Positions 33,028 through 42,611 are shown, numbered from the stretch's first letter. The stretch: 64,000 nucleotides of DNA from Pseudomonas helleri (GCF_009600315.1 NZ_WIWC01000002.1:124001-188000), one strand, 5' to 3'. Notes: generated from the letters alone by a model not told the origin. A program made the numbers and translations.

Positions 33028-33504
33028 TCAGCGCACCTGTTCGCGTTGCACCAGGGTCATGCCGTGCTTTTGATAGAGGCGCAAGGCCGTGTGATTGTGT
33101 TCCATGACCTTGAGGTCCACCCAGGCTTCGCGACGCTGCTTAAATACAGCGAACACATGGCTTAACAACGCGCCGCCCAAGCCACGGCGCTGGTGGTCGG
33201 GATGCACGACTAAATCCTTGAGAAAGGCGCTGGTCCAGGCTTGTGCAAAGGCGATGACCTGGCCTTTGTACAAGAGTGCAAAACACAACTGCGGATCATA
33301 TTCGGCGTCATGCACCAGAGCATGTTGCCAGTGCTGAAGGGATTCGACGCGGCCGTTGCCACCGCGATACGCCTGCTCAAGCAGGGCGTGGGCCTGAGGC
33401 AGCCATTGTGGGTCAAGGGTTGCCAGCGTTACGTCATCAGGCCAGCGAACGGCTAATAAGGGTTCGCGCAGGTCTTTGCGTAACAACAGGCAGTTGGCGT
33501 GCAT
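33028..33504 (-). CDS. GNAT-family N-acetyltransferase
   Basis: The 158 residues hold one GNAT fold. The acetyl-CoA binding loop is seen in FLKDLVVHPDHQRRGLGGALLSHVF (motif A, QRRGLG) and motif B in ALRLYQKHGM near the end. Start taken at the ATG 33504 (MHANCLLLRKDL); an upstream in-frame start lies inside the preceding gene. It overlaps the end of the cheV-like gene by a few bewertbare bases only at the stop side and is probably co-transcribed with it. The substrate is unknown. Confidence 0.8.
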   Translation of the reverse strand: MHANCLLLRKDLREPLLAVRWPDDVTLATLDPQWLPQAHALLEQAYRGGNGRVESLQHWQHALVHDAEYDPQLCFALLYKGQVIAFAQAWTSAFLKDLVVHPDHQRRGLGGALLSHVFAVFKQRREAWVDLKVMEHNHTALRLYQKHGMTLVQREQVR

Positions 33505-33509
33505 GGCGT

Positions 33510-34409
33510 TTAATAGCCTTGTTGCGCCACGGTGCGCGCAGCCTGAATCAGGCATTGCGTCAACTCTGGCGAGGAAAACTTGGTCAGCACCGCATTGGCC
33601 CCGGCCGTGTGGGCTTTCTGGGTATTCATTGTGCTGTTCAGGGAGGTATGCAGCAGCACATACAAGTGAGCAAAGTCGGGGGTGTCGCGCACCGTACGGG
33701 TGAACGCGTAGCCGTCCATTTCAGACATTTCGATGTCCGAGACCACCACGTTGATCTGCTGCGGCGTGCCTTGCAACTCCAGCAGGCGGTCTATGGCTTC
33801 CTTGGCACTGCGGGCGGTGTGGCAATGCACACCCAGATTGCGCAAGGTGATGACGGATTGTTGCAGGGCCACCTGACTGTCATCCACCACCAGAATTCGC
33901 GCGTTGGCCAGCAGCTTGGCGTCTTCACGGCTGAGCATTTCAGGTGAGGTGTCAACCCGGGTGGGGGCGATGCCGTGGATGACTTTTTCGATGTCCAGTA
34001 TTTGCACCAGCGCGCCGTCTACCTGGGTCACGCCGGTGATGTACGAGCGTTTGCCGGAGCCATAGGGTGGCGGGCGAATATCTGTTGTCAGGCAGTGCAC
34101 GATCTTGCTGACGGCTTGTACGTGAAGCCCCTGTTTGGAGCGGCTGACATCGGTCACGATCAGGCAGCCGCCATCCGGATCGAGCAACGGTTGTTCACCG
34201 ATGGCGCGGCTCAGGTCGATCACTGAAAGGGACAAGCCGCGCAGTACCGCGATGCCTTTCACATGGGGATGAGACTCGGGCATTTTGGTCAGTGGCGGAC
34301 AAGGAATGATTTCACTGACTTTGAGCAGATTGATTGCCATCAGCTTGCCGCTGCGCAGGGTAAAGAGCAGAAGCGAAAGTGAGTCTGCGCTGGCGTTGTT
34401 TGAGGACAT
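33510..34409 (-). CDS. cheV: CheV-type chemotaxis coupling protein
   Basis: The 299 residues combine an N-terminal CheW-like domain (LLLFTLRSGKLMAINLLKVSEIIP, then VKGIAVLRGLSLSVIDLSRAIG) with a C-terminal receiver domain. The acceptor aspartate lies in VVVSDIEMSEMDGYAF and the conserved lysine in VLTKFSS. CheV proteins couple receptors to the CheA kinase and are tuned by phosphorylation. I chose ATG 34409 because GAAGG precedes it; the frame is open further upstream but without family sequence. No other chemotaxis gene is in the window. Confidence 0.88.
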   Translation of the reverse strand: MSSNNASADSLSLLLFTLRSGKLMAINLLKVSEIIPCPPLTKMPESHPHVKGIAVLRGLSLSVIDLSRAIGEQPLLDPDGGCLIVTDVSRSKQGLHVQAVSKIVHCLTTDIRPPPYGSGKRSYITGVTQVDGALVQILDIEKVIHGIAPTRVDTSPEMLSREDAKLLANARILVVDDSQVALQQSVITLRNLGVHCHTARSAKEAIDRLLELQGTPQQINVVVSDIEMSEMDGYAFTRTVRDTPDFAHLYVLLHTSLNSTMNTQKAHTAGANAVLTKFSSPELTQCLIQAARTVAQQGY

Positions 34410-34506
34410 AAAAACCTTCGAAAGGCCAAGGGTGGCGTGGGATACAGGGTTATCGACCTGATTGGGGTGGGCTTTAGGGGGGCAGGGAGATTGTGTGGTC
34501 TTCAAG

Positions 34507-34544
34507 ACCCTAACCCTCCCAGAGGGAGAGGGTTGGGGTGAGGG
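34507..34544 (+). repeat. Palindromic repeat, CCCTC/GAGGG family, single copy
   Basis: Contains ACCCTAACCCTCCC, then AGAGGGAGAGGGTTGGGGTGAGGG. The same palindrome and flanks occur as a four-copy array at 48251-48495 and as a doublet at 59465-59558. It lies between norR and cheV, 7 bases after the norR stop on the minus strand. Confidence 0.75.
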
Positions 34545-34550
34545 CGGTTT

Positions 34551-36095
34551 TTACTTCAAGCCCAACCGTTTCGCCAGCCGCCCCAGATTTGCCCGGTCCA
34601 TGCCCAGCTCACGCGCAGCCCTCGCCCAGTTATGCTGATGGCGCTCAAGGCAAGCGCTGATCAGTTGGCGCTGAAAGTTGTCCGTGGCGTGACGTAGATC
34701 ACCCGCGATCTGCACAGGCATTTCAACCTCAACCACGTCGGCCCCTTCAGTGTTAACGGGCAAATCCAGATCCGCCGCCGTCAACGTCAAAATACGTGGC
34801 CGTGTGGTGCAGCGGCCCAAGGCTTTCAATGCGCTGCGCGCTATCAGGTGTTCCAGTTCTCGTACATTCCCAGGCCAGTCATAGTGCAGCAGCGCGGCTT
34901 GCGCATCAGCGCTTAACCGCAAGCTGCCAAGACCCAGGCGCGAACGGTTTTGCTCCAGAAAGAAGCCGCTTAACAACAGCACATCTCGCCCGCGCTCACG
35001 CAGCGCCGGAACCCGGAGCGGGTAGACGCTCAAGCGATGATAAAAGTCCGCACGGTAGCGTCCGCTGCGCACTTCTTCGGCCAAATCCCGGTTGGTTGCG
35101 GCGATTAAACGCACGTCGACCCGATGCTCCTGATCTGAACCCAAGCGCTGCAACTGGCCGCTTTGCAGCACGCGCAGCAGTTTCGCCTGTACCGCCAGAG
35201 ACAATTCGCCCACTTCATCCAGAAACAAAGTGCTGCCATTGGCCAGTTCGAATTTGCCGCGGCGGTCCTGGGTGGCCCCCGTAAAAGCGCCTCGCACATG
35301 GCCGAACAGCTCGCTTTCTACCAACGTGTCGGGCAGGGCGGCGCAATTGAGGCTGATCATAGGTTTATCCGCGCGGGGCGAGGCCGCATGAATGGCTTGC
35401 GCCACCAGCTCTTTACCAACGCCGGTTTCGCCTGTGATCAGTACCGTCAACTCACTGCTGCCTACCAGGGCTATTTCTTCAAGCAGGCGCTTGTGCGGGA
35501 GGCTCTGGCCGATCAGTTCTTTGTCAGGTGAGTCGTGGGCCTGACGGTACGATTCGGCCCTTTGCTGTTCATCCTCGACCCGCAGCGCCAGATGCTCAAT
35601 GCGCTGAACCACCTTGACCGTAGCCGCTGCGAGGCTGGCAAAGGCTTGCAGGTCATCCAGCTCGATGGGTTCAAAGCGCTTAGAGTCCAGCGCGTCCAGC
35701 GTCAACAACCCCCACGGCTGTTCATCAACAAACAGCGGGCAACCCATGCAGTCGTGAACTTCCAGATGCTCACCCAAACCCTCCACCAGTCCATCGTAGG
35801 GATCAGGCAGTTCGCAATTGCTGGGGAAGCGAGTCGGGCCGGGGCTGCTGAGCAGAAACTCAAAGCGCGGGTGTTCGCTGACTTTAAACCGCCGGCCCAG
35901 TGTGTCGAGACTTAAACCATCCACGGCCAAGGGCACCAACCACTCACCGTCCAGCCGCAACAGGGCCGCCGCATCGCACGGAAACAAGGTGCGCAGTGCG
36001 TGCAGCAAGCGGCGGTAACGCTCACTTTCAGGGAGATCGCGGGACAGATCTGCGACCAGTGGCAAGAGTGTTGTGAGCATCAATTTTGCAGTCAT
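34551..36095 (-). CDS. norR: NorR/FhpR nitric oxide-responsive sigma-54 activator
   Basis: Enhancer-binding protein of 514 residues. An N-terminal GAF domain, which in NorR holds a mononuclear iron that senses NO, includes VHDCMGCPLFVDE with candidate ligands His114 and Cys116. The AAA+ domain has the Walker A GETGVGKE at 222-229 and the sigma-54 contact loop GAFTGA at 269-274. A Fis-type helix-turn-helix closes it (NWARAARELGMDRANLGRLAKRLGLK). The ATG at 36095 has GAGG 7 bases upstream. It is divergent from hmp, so it matches FhpR of P. aeruginosa in context. One NorR box overlaps its own start codon, which suggests autoregulation. Confidence 0.95.
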   Translation of the reverse strand: MTAKLMLTTLLPLVADLSRDLPESERYRRLLHALRTLFPCDAAALLRLDGEWLVPLAVDGLSLDTLGRRFKVSEHPRFEFLLSSPGPTRFPSNCELPDPYDGLVEGLGEHLEVHDCMGCPLFVDEQPWGLLTLDALDSKRFEPIELDDLQAFASLAAATVKVVQRIEHLALRVEDEQQRAESYRQAHDSPDKELIGQSLPHKRLLEEIALVGSSELTVLITGETGVGKELVAQAIHAASPRADKPMISLNCAALPDTLVESELFGHVRGAFTGATQDRRGKFELANGSTLFLDEVGELSLAVQAKLLRVLQSGQLQRLGSDQEHRVDVRLIAATNRDLAEEVRSGRYRADFYHRLSVYPLRVPALRERGRDVLLLSGFFLEQNRSRLGLGSLRLSADAQAALLHYDWPGNVRELEHLIARSALKALGRCTTRPRILTLTAADLDLPVNTEGADVVEVEMPVQIAGDLRHATDNFQRQLISACLERHQHNWARAARELGMDRANLGRLAKRLGLK

Positions 36096-36146
36096 TTTGA
36101 CCTCGTGTAGTCGATATGACTCTAGTTTAAGTCGTGTCAAAATGAC
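36091..36146 (+). promoter_or_regulatory. Three NorR boxes between norR and hmp
   Basis: Three copies of the GT-N7-AC core: GTCATTTTGAC at 36091-36101, GTCGATATGAC at 36110-36120 and GTCAAAATGAC at 36136-36146. All share GTC-N5-GAC. NorR is known to bind three such sites as an enhancer in E. coli norVW. The first overlaps the norR start codon. Confidence 0.85.
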
Positions 36147-36157
36147 AATAATATATA

Positions 36158-36170
36158 TAAGCTATTGATT
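36158..36170 (-). promoter_or_regulatory. IHF site in hmp promoter
   Basis: Read on the minus strand the sequence is AATCAATAGCTTA, a full match to the IHF consensus WATCAANNNNTTR, in an AT-rich stretch. It lies between the NorR boxes and the -24/-12 promoter, where DNA bending is expected for a sigma-54 system. Confidence 0.65.
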
Positions 36171-36187
36171 TATAAGGGTTTAAATGT

Positions 36188-36203
36188 TGGCACGAATAGT
36201 GAT
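36188..36203 (+). promoter_or_regulatory. hmp: Sigma-54-like promoter of hmp
   Basis: TGGCACG at 36188-36194 is a perfect -24 element. After AATA the -12 element reads GTGAT against the consensus TTGCW, so it is imperfect. The predicted start is near 36214, about 30 bases before the hmp ATG. Confidence 0.6.
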
Positions 36204-36244
36204 TGGTAGTGGTCAATGGTTCAACATTATCAGGAGTCACTCTT

Positions 36245-37417
36245 ATGCTTTCTGCTCAAGATCGTGCCATCGTCAAGTCCACTGTACCGCTGCTGGAAAG
36301 CGGTGGTGAAGCGCTGACCACTCATTTTTACCGAATGATGCTCGCCGAGCACCCTGAAGTGCGTCCGTTGTTCAATCCGGCTAACCAGGCCAGCGGGGCT
36401 CAACCTCGAGCGCTGGCTAACGGCGTATTGATGTATGCCCGTCATATCGACCAACTCGACCAGTTGGGTGATTTGGTGGCACGTATCATCAACAAGCACG
36501 TTGCCCTGCAAATTCTTCCTGAGCATTACCCCATCGTTGGCAGCTGCCTGCTGAGAGCCATTGAAGAGGTGCTGGGCAGTGACATTGCCACACCTGAGGT
36601 GCTTGCTGCCTGGGGTGCTGCCTACAATCAGCTGGCTGAAATTCTGATCGGCGCCGAAGCGGCGCTATACGAAGAAAAGGCTAACGCACCGGGTGGCTGG
36701 CGTGGCGGGCGTGAGTTCAAGCTGGTGGCCAAGGTTGAAGAAAGTGCCGAAGTGACCTCGTTCTACTTCCGTCCGGTGGATGAACAGGCCATTTTGGAAT
36801 TCACTCCCGGTCAGTACATCGGCCTCAAACTGAATATTGATGGCGAAGAAGTGCGCCGTAACTATTCGTTGTCGGCCACAGCTCAGCTGGGCCGTTATCG
36901 CATCAGCGTCAAGCGTGTTGACGGTGGGGTTGTGTCCAACTACCTGCATGAGCGTATGCAAGTGGGCGATACCCTTGAGCTGTTCCCGCCAGCAGGGGAG
37001 TTCACCCTGACTGATAGCGATAAGCCTTTGGTGTTGATCAGCGGTGGCGTGGGGATTACTCCGACATTGCCGATGCTTGAAGTCGCGCTCAAAACCGGGC
37101 GCCCCATTCATTTCATTCACTGCGCCCGCAATGCTCGTGTGCATGCGTTCCGCTCGTGGGTCGATGAATTGGCTGAGCAACACCCGCAGCTGCAGCGTTT
37201 CTACTGCTATGAAGAGCACGACGAAGGCGCAGACCATGTTGGCCTGCTGACTGAAGAGGTGCTGGCGCAGTGGTTGCCGGCTGATCGTGATGTGGATGTG
37301 TACTTCCTCGGCCCGCAAGGCTTTATGCGCGCGGTCAAACGCCACCTCAAGGCGTTGGGCGTGCCCGAGCAACAAAGCCGTTATGAGTTCTTCGGCCCCG
37401 CTGCGCTGCTGGATTGA
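36245..37417 (+). CDS. hmp: Flavohemoglobin, nitric oxide dioxygenase
   Basis: Cytoplasmic enzyme that oxidises NO to nitrate with O2 and NAD(P)H. The 390 residues give an N-terminal globin with Tyr29, Gln53 and proximal His85 (NKHVALQ), then the FAD-binding domain with RRNYSLS and the NAD-binding domain with VLISGGVGITPTLPML and CARNARVHAF. Its C-terminus RYEFFGPAALLD is typical. The ATG at 36245 has CAGGAG upstream; in-frame codons before it lack a ribosome site. It is divergent from norR and should be induced by NO through the NorR boxes at 36091-36146. Confidence 0.96.
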   Translation: MLSAQDRAIVKSTVPLLESGGEALTTHFYRMMLAEHPEVRPLFNPANQASGAQPRALANGVLMYARHIDQLDQLGDLVARIINKHVALQILPEHYPIVGSCLLRAIEEVLGSDIATPEVLAAWGAAYNQLAEILIGAEAALYEEKANAPGGWRGGREFKLVAKVEESAEVTSFYFRPVDEQAILEFTPGQYIGLKLNIDGEEVRRNYSLSATAQLGRYRISVKRVDGGVVSNYLHERMQVGDTLELFPPAGEFTLTDSDKPLVLISGGVGITPTLPMLEVALKTGRPIHFIHCARNARVHAFRSWVDELAEQHPQLQRFYCYEEHDEGADHVGLLTEEVLAQWLPADRDVDVYFLGPQGFMRAVKRHLKALGVPEQQSRYEFFGPAALLD

Positions 37418-37433
37418 TCCTTACTGCGCTGTA

Positions 37434-37558
37434 ATCGCTGACGAAGGCTGCGATCGAGTGCGAAGCGGTCGCAAAATGAGACACCTTGTGGTGTCAGGTT
37501 AGAGGCTGCTTTACCATCCATCGCAGCCTTCGTTCCTCGTCAGCGACTACGAGGGTTG
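37434..37558 (+). repeat. REP doublet (inverted pair) after hmp
   Basis: Two inverted copies: ATCGCTGACGAAGGCTGCGAT at 37434-37454 and ATCGCAGCCTTCG with CTCGTCAGCGACTACGAGGG at 37520-37555. Between them lie GCGAAGCGGTCGC and a small hairpin GACACC-TTGT-GGTGTC at 37480-37495. It has the form of a REPIN (two REPs facing each other) and shares blocks with 18195-18252. Confidence 0.75.
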
Positions 37559-37715
37559 GCAGCACCCCGTTTCGACGCGTGGGTGCTGCTTCAAGCCTTT
37601 AATGTTGCATTAATTACCTTGCGCCACGTTTATCCACACAGTTTTCACTCCTTCAGGCTGCAGGTCTGCGTGTAAACTGTGGGCTTTTCCAATACTCAGG
37701 CTTAAGGGATGCACG

Positions 37716-38225
37716 ATGACACATGACATGATGCGTTTAGGCCCCGAGAAGCGCTTTCTGGCGTTGCTCGGGCTGATTTGCCTGGCGCTGATCGGTGGGG
37801 CCTTGTACATGCAAATCGTGCTCGGTGAGGCGCCATGCCCGTTGTGCATCCTGCAACGCTATGCGTTGTTGCTGATCGCGATCTTCGCCTTTATCGGCGC
37901 GGCGATGCCGACCCGGCGCAGTATCACGGTGTGTGAGGTGCTGGTGGTGCTCAGCGCCATCGGCGGCATTGTCGCTGCGGCCCGCCACGTTTATATCCTC
38001 TCCAACCCGGCGGTAAGCTGCGGGCTGGATGTGTTGCAGCCCATCGTAGATGGCTTGCCACTGGCGGCGATTTTCCCTTTGGGTTTTCAAGTCGATGGCT
38101 TTTGCTCAACGCCTTATCCTCCCGTATTGGGCTTGTCGCTGGCGCAATGGGCGTTGGTCGCGTTTGTATTGACTGCCGTACTGGTGCCGGTGGGTATTTA
38201 CCGCAATCGCCGAAAAACCCACTAA
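37716..38225 (+). CDS. dsbB: Disulfide bond formation protein DsbB
   Basis: Inner membrane quinone reductase that reoxidises periplasmic DsbA. The 169 residues show four membrane segments and two cysteine pairs: Cys41/Cys44 in PCPLCILQRYA and Cys102/Cys130 (AVSCGLD and DGFCSTP). The arginine after the first pair (QRY), which binds quinone, is present. ATG taken at 37716 with TAAGGG upstream; further ATGs at codons 5 and 6 are possible starts. It is monocistronic, with its own terminator at 38239-38271. Confidence 0.95.
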   Translation: MTHDMMRLGPEKRFLALLGLICLALIGGALYMQIVLGEAPCPLCILQRYALLLIAIFAFIGAAMPTRRSITVCEVLVVLSAIGGIVAAARHVYILSNPAVSCGLDVLQPIVDGLPLAAIFPLGFQVDGFCSTPYPPVLGLSLAQWALVAFVLTAVLVPVGIYRNRRKTH

Positions 38226-38238
38226 GCCCTCGCAATTG

Positions 38239-38271
38239 CCCTGTGCTTATTCTTGAAGTACGGGGTTTTTT
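38239..38271 (+). terminator. Rho-independent terminator after dsbB
   Basis: Stem of ten pairs with two wobbles, CCCTGTGCTT at 38239-38248 and AAGTACGGGG at 38256-38265, loop ATTCTTG, followed by six T. It lies 13 bases after the dsbB stop. Confidence 0.8.
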
Positions 38272-39014
38272 ATGTCCGCTTCAAATGTCAACAGGATGTG
38301 ATGAGGTGGGAAAAAAAGGCTCTGCTAAGCTGCGACATATTGTCACGCGCAGGCTGCCGCAAGGCGACTTTAGCGGGATGCAGTGCGTTATAAAACCGCC
38401 GATCGGGTTTTAAGGGATTCAAGCGTACTTCTGAGGGGCAAGGGTTGAAAAGCACGCAGGGCGACTCAATGAAAAATCGCTGTAAGCCTCTTTGCTTGGG
38501 CGTTTACGCGGGTTGACGATGGGTCGGTCGTGCGCTAAAAAGAGGCGTTTTTTGAAGGGTCAGTGGCGTGCTACAAGCTTTTTCGAGAGGGCTATAGGGC
38601 GTGTGGCGTAATAATCGTTAGGGATTGTTACCGTAGCCGAGATGAATTATTTCGGTATGAGACATGGTTTATGGAGGGCTACCTAACTACAATCGCACGC
38701 ACTGAACGCCCAGCCTGCTCGTCCCTGAGCCCAAGCGGGTAGTTGACGGTCGTCTGGGCAGTTCGACAGGCGTCCCATGCGACTCCCAGGTACTGGCAAC
38801 CCTTCTAAGTTCTGCACCAAATGGATTTGGTCTGTGACAAGGCCATTGACCACGTATCAAATAAGAAATCACTGCTAACCCGGAATTCGCCTATTCGCCT
38901 GATAGTGATAGAGCAGGGCTTTATTCAATTCCGGAAAAGAGCCAACGCTTGGCAGGGTGAAGCGCTGGCGAAAAAAACCAACTGCATTGTGCAAGCTGTT
39001 TTAGAGGTCGTGAG
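38272..39014 (+). other. Long intergenic region upstream of cyoA
   Basis: About 740 bases without a convincing gene. Short open frames here lack ribosome sites and family-like composition. The first part is rich in short G/A and T runs. Around 38704-38764 a possible hairpin is formed by GAACGCCCAG and CTGGGC-AGTTC. I see no clear terminator, no tRNA and no perfect -35/-10 pair. A TTGAC-N5-ATCAA at 38846-38860 is one base longer than the Anr/Fnr box. The region presumably carries the cyo promoters and a long leader. Confidence 0.6.
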
Positions 39015-39953
39015 ATGACTAAAAAAAGGTACCCCAGACTCCTTGGCTTATTGCCACTTTTCGGCACGTTGCTGCTGGGAGGTTGCAATTGGACATTGCT
39101 CAATCCAGTGGGGCAGGTCGGGATCGAAGAGCGGAATCTGATCATCACTGCAACATTGCTGATGCTCCTGGTTGTGGTCCCGGTCATCGCGATGACGTTT
39201 ATCTTCGCGTGGAAATACCGTGCGTCGAACAAGGATGCTACCTACGCACCTAAATGGTCGCACTCCACCAAGATCGAAGTCGTGATCTGGACTGTTCCTA
39301 TCCTGATCATCCTCGCCCTGGGCGTTTTGACCTACAAGTCGACACACGCTCTGGACCCATACCGTCCACTTGAGTCAGACGTCAAACCCTTGACCATCGA
39401 AGTGGTGGCAATGGATTGGAAGTGGCTGTTTATCTACCCGGAACAGGGTATCGCCACCGTCAACAAGATCGTGTTCCCGGCTAATACGCCGATCAATTTC
39501 CGTATCACCTCTGACACGGTCATGAACTCGTTCTTCATTCCAGGCCTGGGCGGGCAGATCTACGCCATGGCCGGCATGACGACCAAGTTGCACTTGATTG
39601 CCAACCACAACGCTGAAATGGATGGCATCTCTGCCAACTACAGCGGCGCGGGTTTCACCGGCATGAAATTCAAAGCGATTGCGACGTCTCAGGCCGATTT
39701 CGACGCCTGGGTCAATGAAGTCAAAGCGTCACCTAAACAGCTTGATCAAGCTGAATACGCCGCCTTGTCCAAACCAAGTCAAAACAACCCCGTTGCGCTT
39801 TATTCTTCGTACGCACCTAACCTGTTCCAGACCATCATCGACAAGTATGAAGGTATGACACCAGGCAAGCCGGTGAAGCACGAGAAGAAAGCAGTCGCCG
39901 GGACCGATGGGGTGGACGAGAGTTCGAATTCAGCTGCCGGGGCAGAGGAGTAA
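39015..39953 (+). CDS. cyoA: Cytochrome bo3 ubiquinol oxidase subunit II (CyoA)
   Basis: Inner membrane lipoprotein subunit of the terminal quinol oxidase. The 312 residues start with a lipoprotein signal (LLLGGC, lipidated Cys24). Two membrane helices ([21 protein letters not shown] and [19 protein letters not shown]) are followed by a periplasmic cupredoxin domain with [15 protein letters not shown] and [16 protein letters not shown]. The copper-A ligands of cytochrome c oxidases are absent, as expected for a quinol oxidase. First gene of cyoABCDE; cyoB starts 3 bases after its stop. Confidence 0.97.
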   Translation: MTKKRYPRLLGLLPLFGTLLLGGCNWTLLNPVGQVGIEERNLIITATLLMLLVVVPVIAMTFIFAWKYRASNKDATYAPKWSHSTKIEVVIWTVPILIILALGVLTYKSTHALDPYRPLESDVKPLTIEVVAMDWKWLFIYPEQGIATVNKIVFPANTPINFRITSDTVMNSFFIPGLGGQIYAMAGMTTKLHLIANHNAEMDGISANYSGAGFTGMKFKAIATSQADFDAWVNEVKASPKQLDQAEYAALSKPSQNNPVALYSSYAPNLFQTIIDKYEGMTPGKPVKHEKKAVAGTDGVDESSNSAAGAEE

Positions 39954-39956
39954 ACG

Positions 39957-41981
39957 ATGTTTGGTAAATTAAGTTGGGAAGCGGTCCCATTCCACGAGCC
40001 GATCGTAATGGTGACCATTGCCATGATCGCGCTGGGTGGTCTGGCACTGTTTGCAGCAATAACCTACTTCAAGAAGTGGACCTACTTGTGGACCGAATGG
40101 CTAACGTCAGTCGACCACAAGAAAATCGGCGTGATGTACATCATCGTCGCCATGATCATGCTGCTGCGCGGTTTTGCCGACGCCGTGATGATGCGTACCC
40201 AATTGGCCATGGCCACCGAGGGTTCACCTGGCTACTTGCCGCCTGAACACTATGACCAGATCTTCACCGCTCACGGTGTGATCATGATCATCTTCATGGC
40301 GATGCCATTCTTCACCGGCCTGATGAACCTTGCAGTGCCGTTGCAGATCGGCGCACGTGACGTGGCCTATCCGTTCCTTAACTCCCTGAGCTTCTGGCTG
40401 CTGGTGTCCGGCGTTGTGCTGGTTAACCTGTCGCTGGGCGTCGGCGAGTTCGCCAAGACCGGTTGGGTTGCTTATCCGCCGCTGTCGGGCTTGCAGTACA
40501 GCCCTGGCGTGGGGATGGACTACTACATTTGGGCCCTGCAGTTATCGGGGCTAGGTACGACATTAACCGGGGTTAACTTCCTGGCAACCGTACTGAAGAT
40601 GCGTGCTCCAGGCATGAAACTGATGGACATGCCGATCTTCACCTGGACCTGCACCTGGGCAAACGTCCTGATCGTGGCTTCGTTCCCGATCCTGACCGCT
40701 ACCCTGGCACTGCTGACACTTGACCGTTACATGGATTTCCACATTTTCACCAATGAACTTGGTGGCAATCCAATGATGTACGTCAACCTGTTCTGGGCGT
40801 GGGGTCACCCTGAGGTGTACATCCTCATTCTGCCGGCGTTCGGTATCTTCTCTGAAGTTATCTCCACGTTCACCGGCAAGCGTCTGTTCGGTCACCACTC
40901 GATGGTCTACGCCTCCGGCGCGATCTCGGTGCTGGGCTTCATGGTATGGCTGCACCACTTCTTCACCATGGGTTCGGGTGCAAGCGTCAACGCCTTCTTC
41001 GGTCTGGCGACGATGCTTATTTCGATCCCGACGGGGGTCAAGCTATTCAACTGGCTGTTCACCATCTACCAAGGTCGTCTGCGCTTCACCAGCCAGGTTC
41101 TGTGGACCCTGGGCTTCATGGTGACCTTCGCCATTGGTGGTATGACTGGCGTACTGCTGGCCATCCCGGGTGCTGACTTCGTACTGCACAACAGCCTGTT
41201 CGTAATTGCTCACTTCCATAACGTGATCATTGGCGGTGCGGTATTCGGTTACATCGCTGGCTTCAGCTTCTACTTCCCTAAAGCGTTCGGCTTCAAACTG
41301 AACGAGAAGTGGGGCAAGGCAGCGTTCTGGTTCTGGATTGTTGGCTTCTTCATCGCGTTCATGCCGCTCTATGCACTAGGCTTCATGGGTATGACTCGTC
41401 GTCTGAACGCCACTACCAACCCTGAGTGGGTGCCTTACCTGTACGTGGCTGCGTTCGGTGCGTTCCTGATTGCAATCGGTATCGCTTGCCAGCTGATCCA
41501 GCTGTACGTCAGCGTACGTGACCGCAACAAACCAGAGAACGCCTGCGAATTCGGCGATCCATGGAATGGTCACACCCTGGAATGGTCGACCTCGTCGCCA
41601 CCACCGTTCTACAACTTCGCTGTAGTGCCACACGTCCACGGTATCGACGCGTTCACCGAAGCCAAGGAAGACGGTACGGCCTACAAGCGTCCGGCCAAGT
41701 ACTCGCCGATCCACATGCCTAACAACACCGCGACGGGTGTGTACATGGGCGCACTGCTGACCGTGTTCGGTTTCGCGATGATCTGGCACATCTGGTGGCT
41801 GGCCATCGTGGGTCTGGTAGGTACTGTTGTTGTCTTCGTTGCTCACGCAGCCCGTGACGACCAGGGCTACATGGTGCCGGTCGAGACCATCGAGCGTATC
41901 GAGGCCGAGCAGCACAAGCGTTTGGTAGCCGCCAAAGCAATCCCGGCTACCGGTGTTGAATCCAAGTTGGAACAGGTTTAA
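39957..41981 (+). CDS. cyoB: Cytochrome bo3 oxidase subunit I (CyoB)
   Basis: Catalytic subunit, carrying heme b, heme o3 and copper B; it reduces O2 to water and pumps protons. The 674 residues form about 15 membrane helices. Visible are the heme-copper centre motif [17 protein letters not shown] with the His-Tyr crosslink site, the HHFFTMG pair and the HFHNVIIGG heme ligand region. Starts 3 bases after cyoA. Confidence 0.98.
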   Translation: MFGKLSWEAVPFHEPIVMVTIAMIALGGLALFAAITYFKKWTYLWTEWLTSVDHKKIGVMYIIVAMIMLLRGFADAVMMRTQLAMATEGSPGYLPPEHYDQIFTAHGVIMIIFMAMPFFTGLMNLAVPLQIGARDVAYPFLNSLSFWLLVSGVVLVNLSLGVGEFAKTGWVAYPPLSGLQYSPGVGMDYYIWALQLSGLGTTLTGVNFLATVLKMRAPGMKLMDMPIFTWTCTWANVLIVASFPILTATLALLTLDRYMDFHIFTNELGGNPMMYVNLFWAWGHPEVYILILPAFGIFSEVISTFTGKRLFGHHSMVYASGAISVLGFMVWLHHFFTMGSGASVNAFFGLATMLISIPTGVKLFNWLFTIYQGRLRFTSQVLWTLGFMVTFAIGGMTGVLLAIPGADFVLHNSLFVIAHFHNVIIGGAVFGYIAGFSFYFPKAFGFKLNEKWGKAAFWFWIVGFFIAFMPLYALGFMGMTRRLNATTNPEWVPYLYVAAFGAFLIAIGIACQLIQLYVSVRDRNKPENACEFGDPWNGHTLEWSTSSPPPFYNFAVVPHVHGIDAFTEAKEDGTAYKRPAKYSPIHMPNNTATGVYMGALLTVFGFAMIWHIWWLAIVGLVGTVVVFVAHAARDDQGYMVPVETIERIEAEQHKRLVAAKAIPATGVESKLEQV

Positions 41982-41984
41982 ACC

Positions 41985-42611
41985 ATGTCGAACTTAGCGA
42001 CCACTGCTGGAAACGCTCATGGCCACGACCATGAGCATCATGATGAACACCACGACGCCGGCGAGACGACCGTATTCGGTTTCTGGCTTTACCTGATGAC
42101 CGACTGCATCTTGTTTGCGTCGATCTTCGCGGTATACGCGGTATTGGTGAACAACGTTGCAGGTGGCCCGTCGGGCCACGACATCTTCGAACTGCCGTAC
42201 GTACTGGGTGAAACTGCCCTGTTGCTGTTCAGCTCGATCACCTACGGCTTCGCCATGCTGGCGTTGTTCAAGGGCAAGAAGCCGCAAGTGCTGTTCTGGC
42301 TGGCGATGACGTTCCTGCTGGGTGCTGGCTTTATCGCCATGGAAATCAACGAGTTCCACCTGTTGATCTCCGAAGGCTACGGCCCTAGCCGTTCAGGCTT
42401 CCTGTCCGGGTTCTTCACCCTGGTCGGTACTCACGGTCTGCACGTGACCAGCGGTCTGATCTGGATGGCGATCATGATGTACCAGGTGCAGAAAAACGGC
42501 CTGACGGCGACCAACAAGACCCGTCTGAGCTGCTTGAGCCTGTTCTGGCACTTCCTGGACGTAGTGTGGATCTGCGTATTCACCGTTGTTTACCTGATGG
42601 GGACTTTGTAA
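41985..42611 (+). CDS. cyoC: Cytochrome bo3 oxidase subunit III (CyoC)
   Basis: Membrane subunit of 208 residues and five helices, family of heme-copper oxidase subunit III ([53 protein letters not shown]). The N-terminus is His-rich ([13 protein letters not shown]). It starts 3 bases after cyoB and its stop overlaps the cyoD ATG (TAATG). Confidence 0.97.
   Translation: MSNLATTAGNAHGHDHEHHDEHHDAGETTVFGFWLYLMTDCILFASIFAVYAVLVNNVAGGPSGHDIFELPYVLGETALLLFSSITYGFAMLALFKGKKPQVLFWLAMTFLLGAGFIAMEINEFHLLISEGYGPSRSGFLSGFFTLVGTHGLHVTSGLIWMAIMMYQVQKNGLTATNKTRLSCLSLFWHFLDVVWICVFTVVYLMGTL

Noticed and set aside
33006..33033. Terminator between the convergent genes at 33011 and 33028
   Set aside because: A 9-pair stem with one wobble exists, but no T-run follows in either direction.
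37480..37495. Separate terminator after hmp (GACACC-TTGT-GGTGTC)
   Set aside because: Six pairs only and no T-run; it is part of the REP doublet.
38846..38860. Anr/Fnr box upstream of cyoA (TTGAC-N5-ATCAA)
   Set aside because: The spacer has five bases instead of four and the first half-site differs in its last base, so it is not a proper box.
38821..39018. Small open frame of 65 codons before cyoA
   Set aside because: No ribosome site, it overlaps the cyoA start, and its peptide has no recognisable features.
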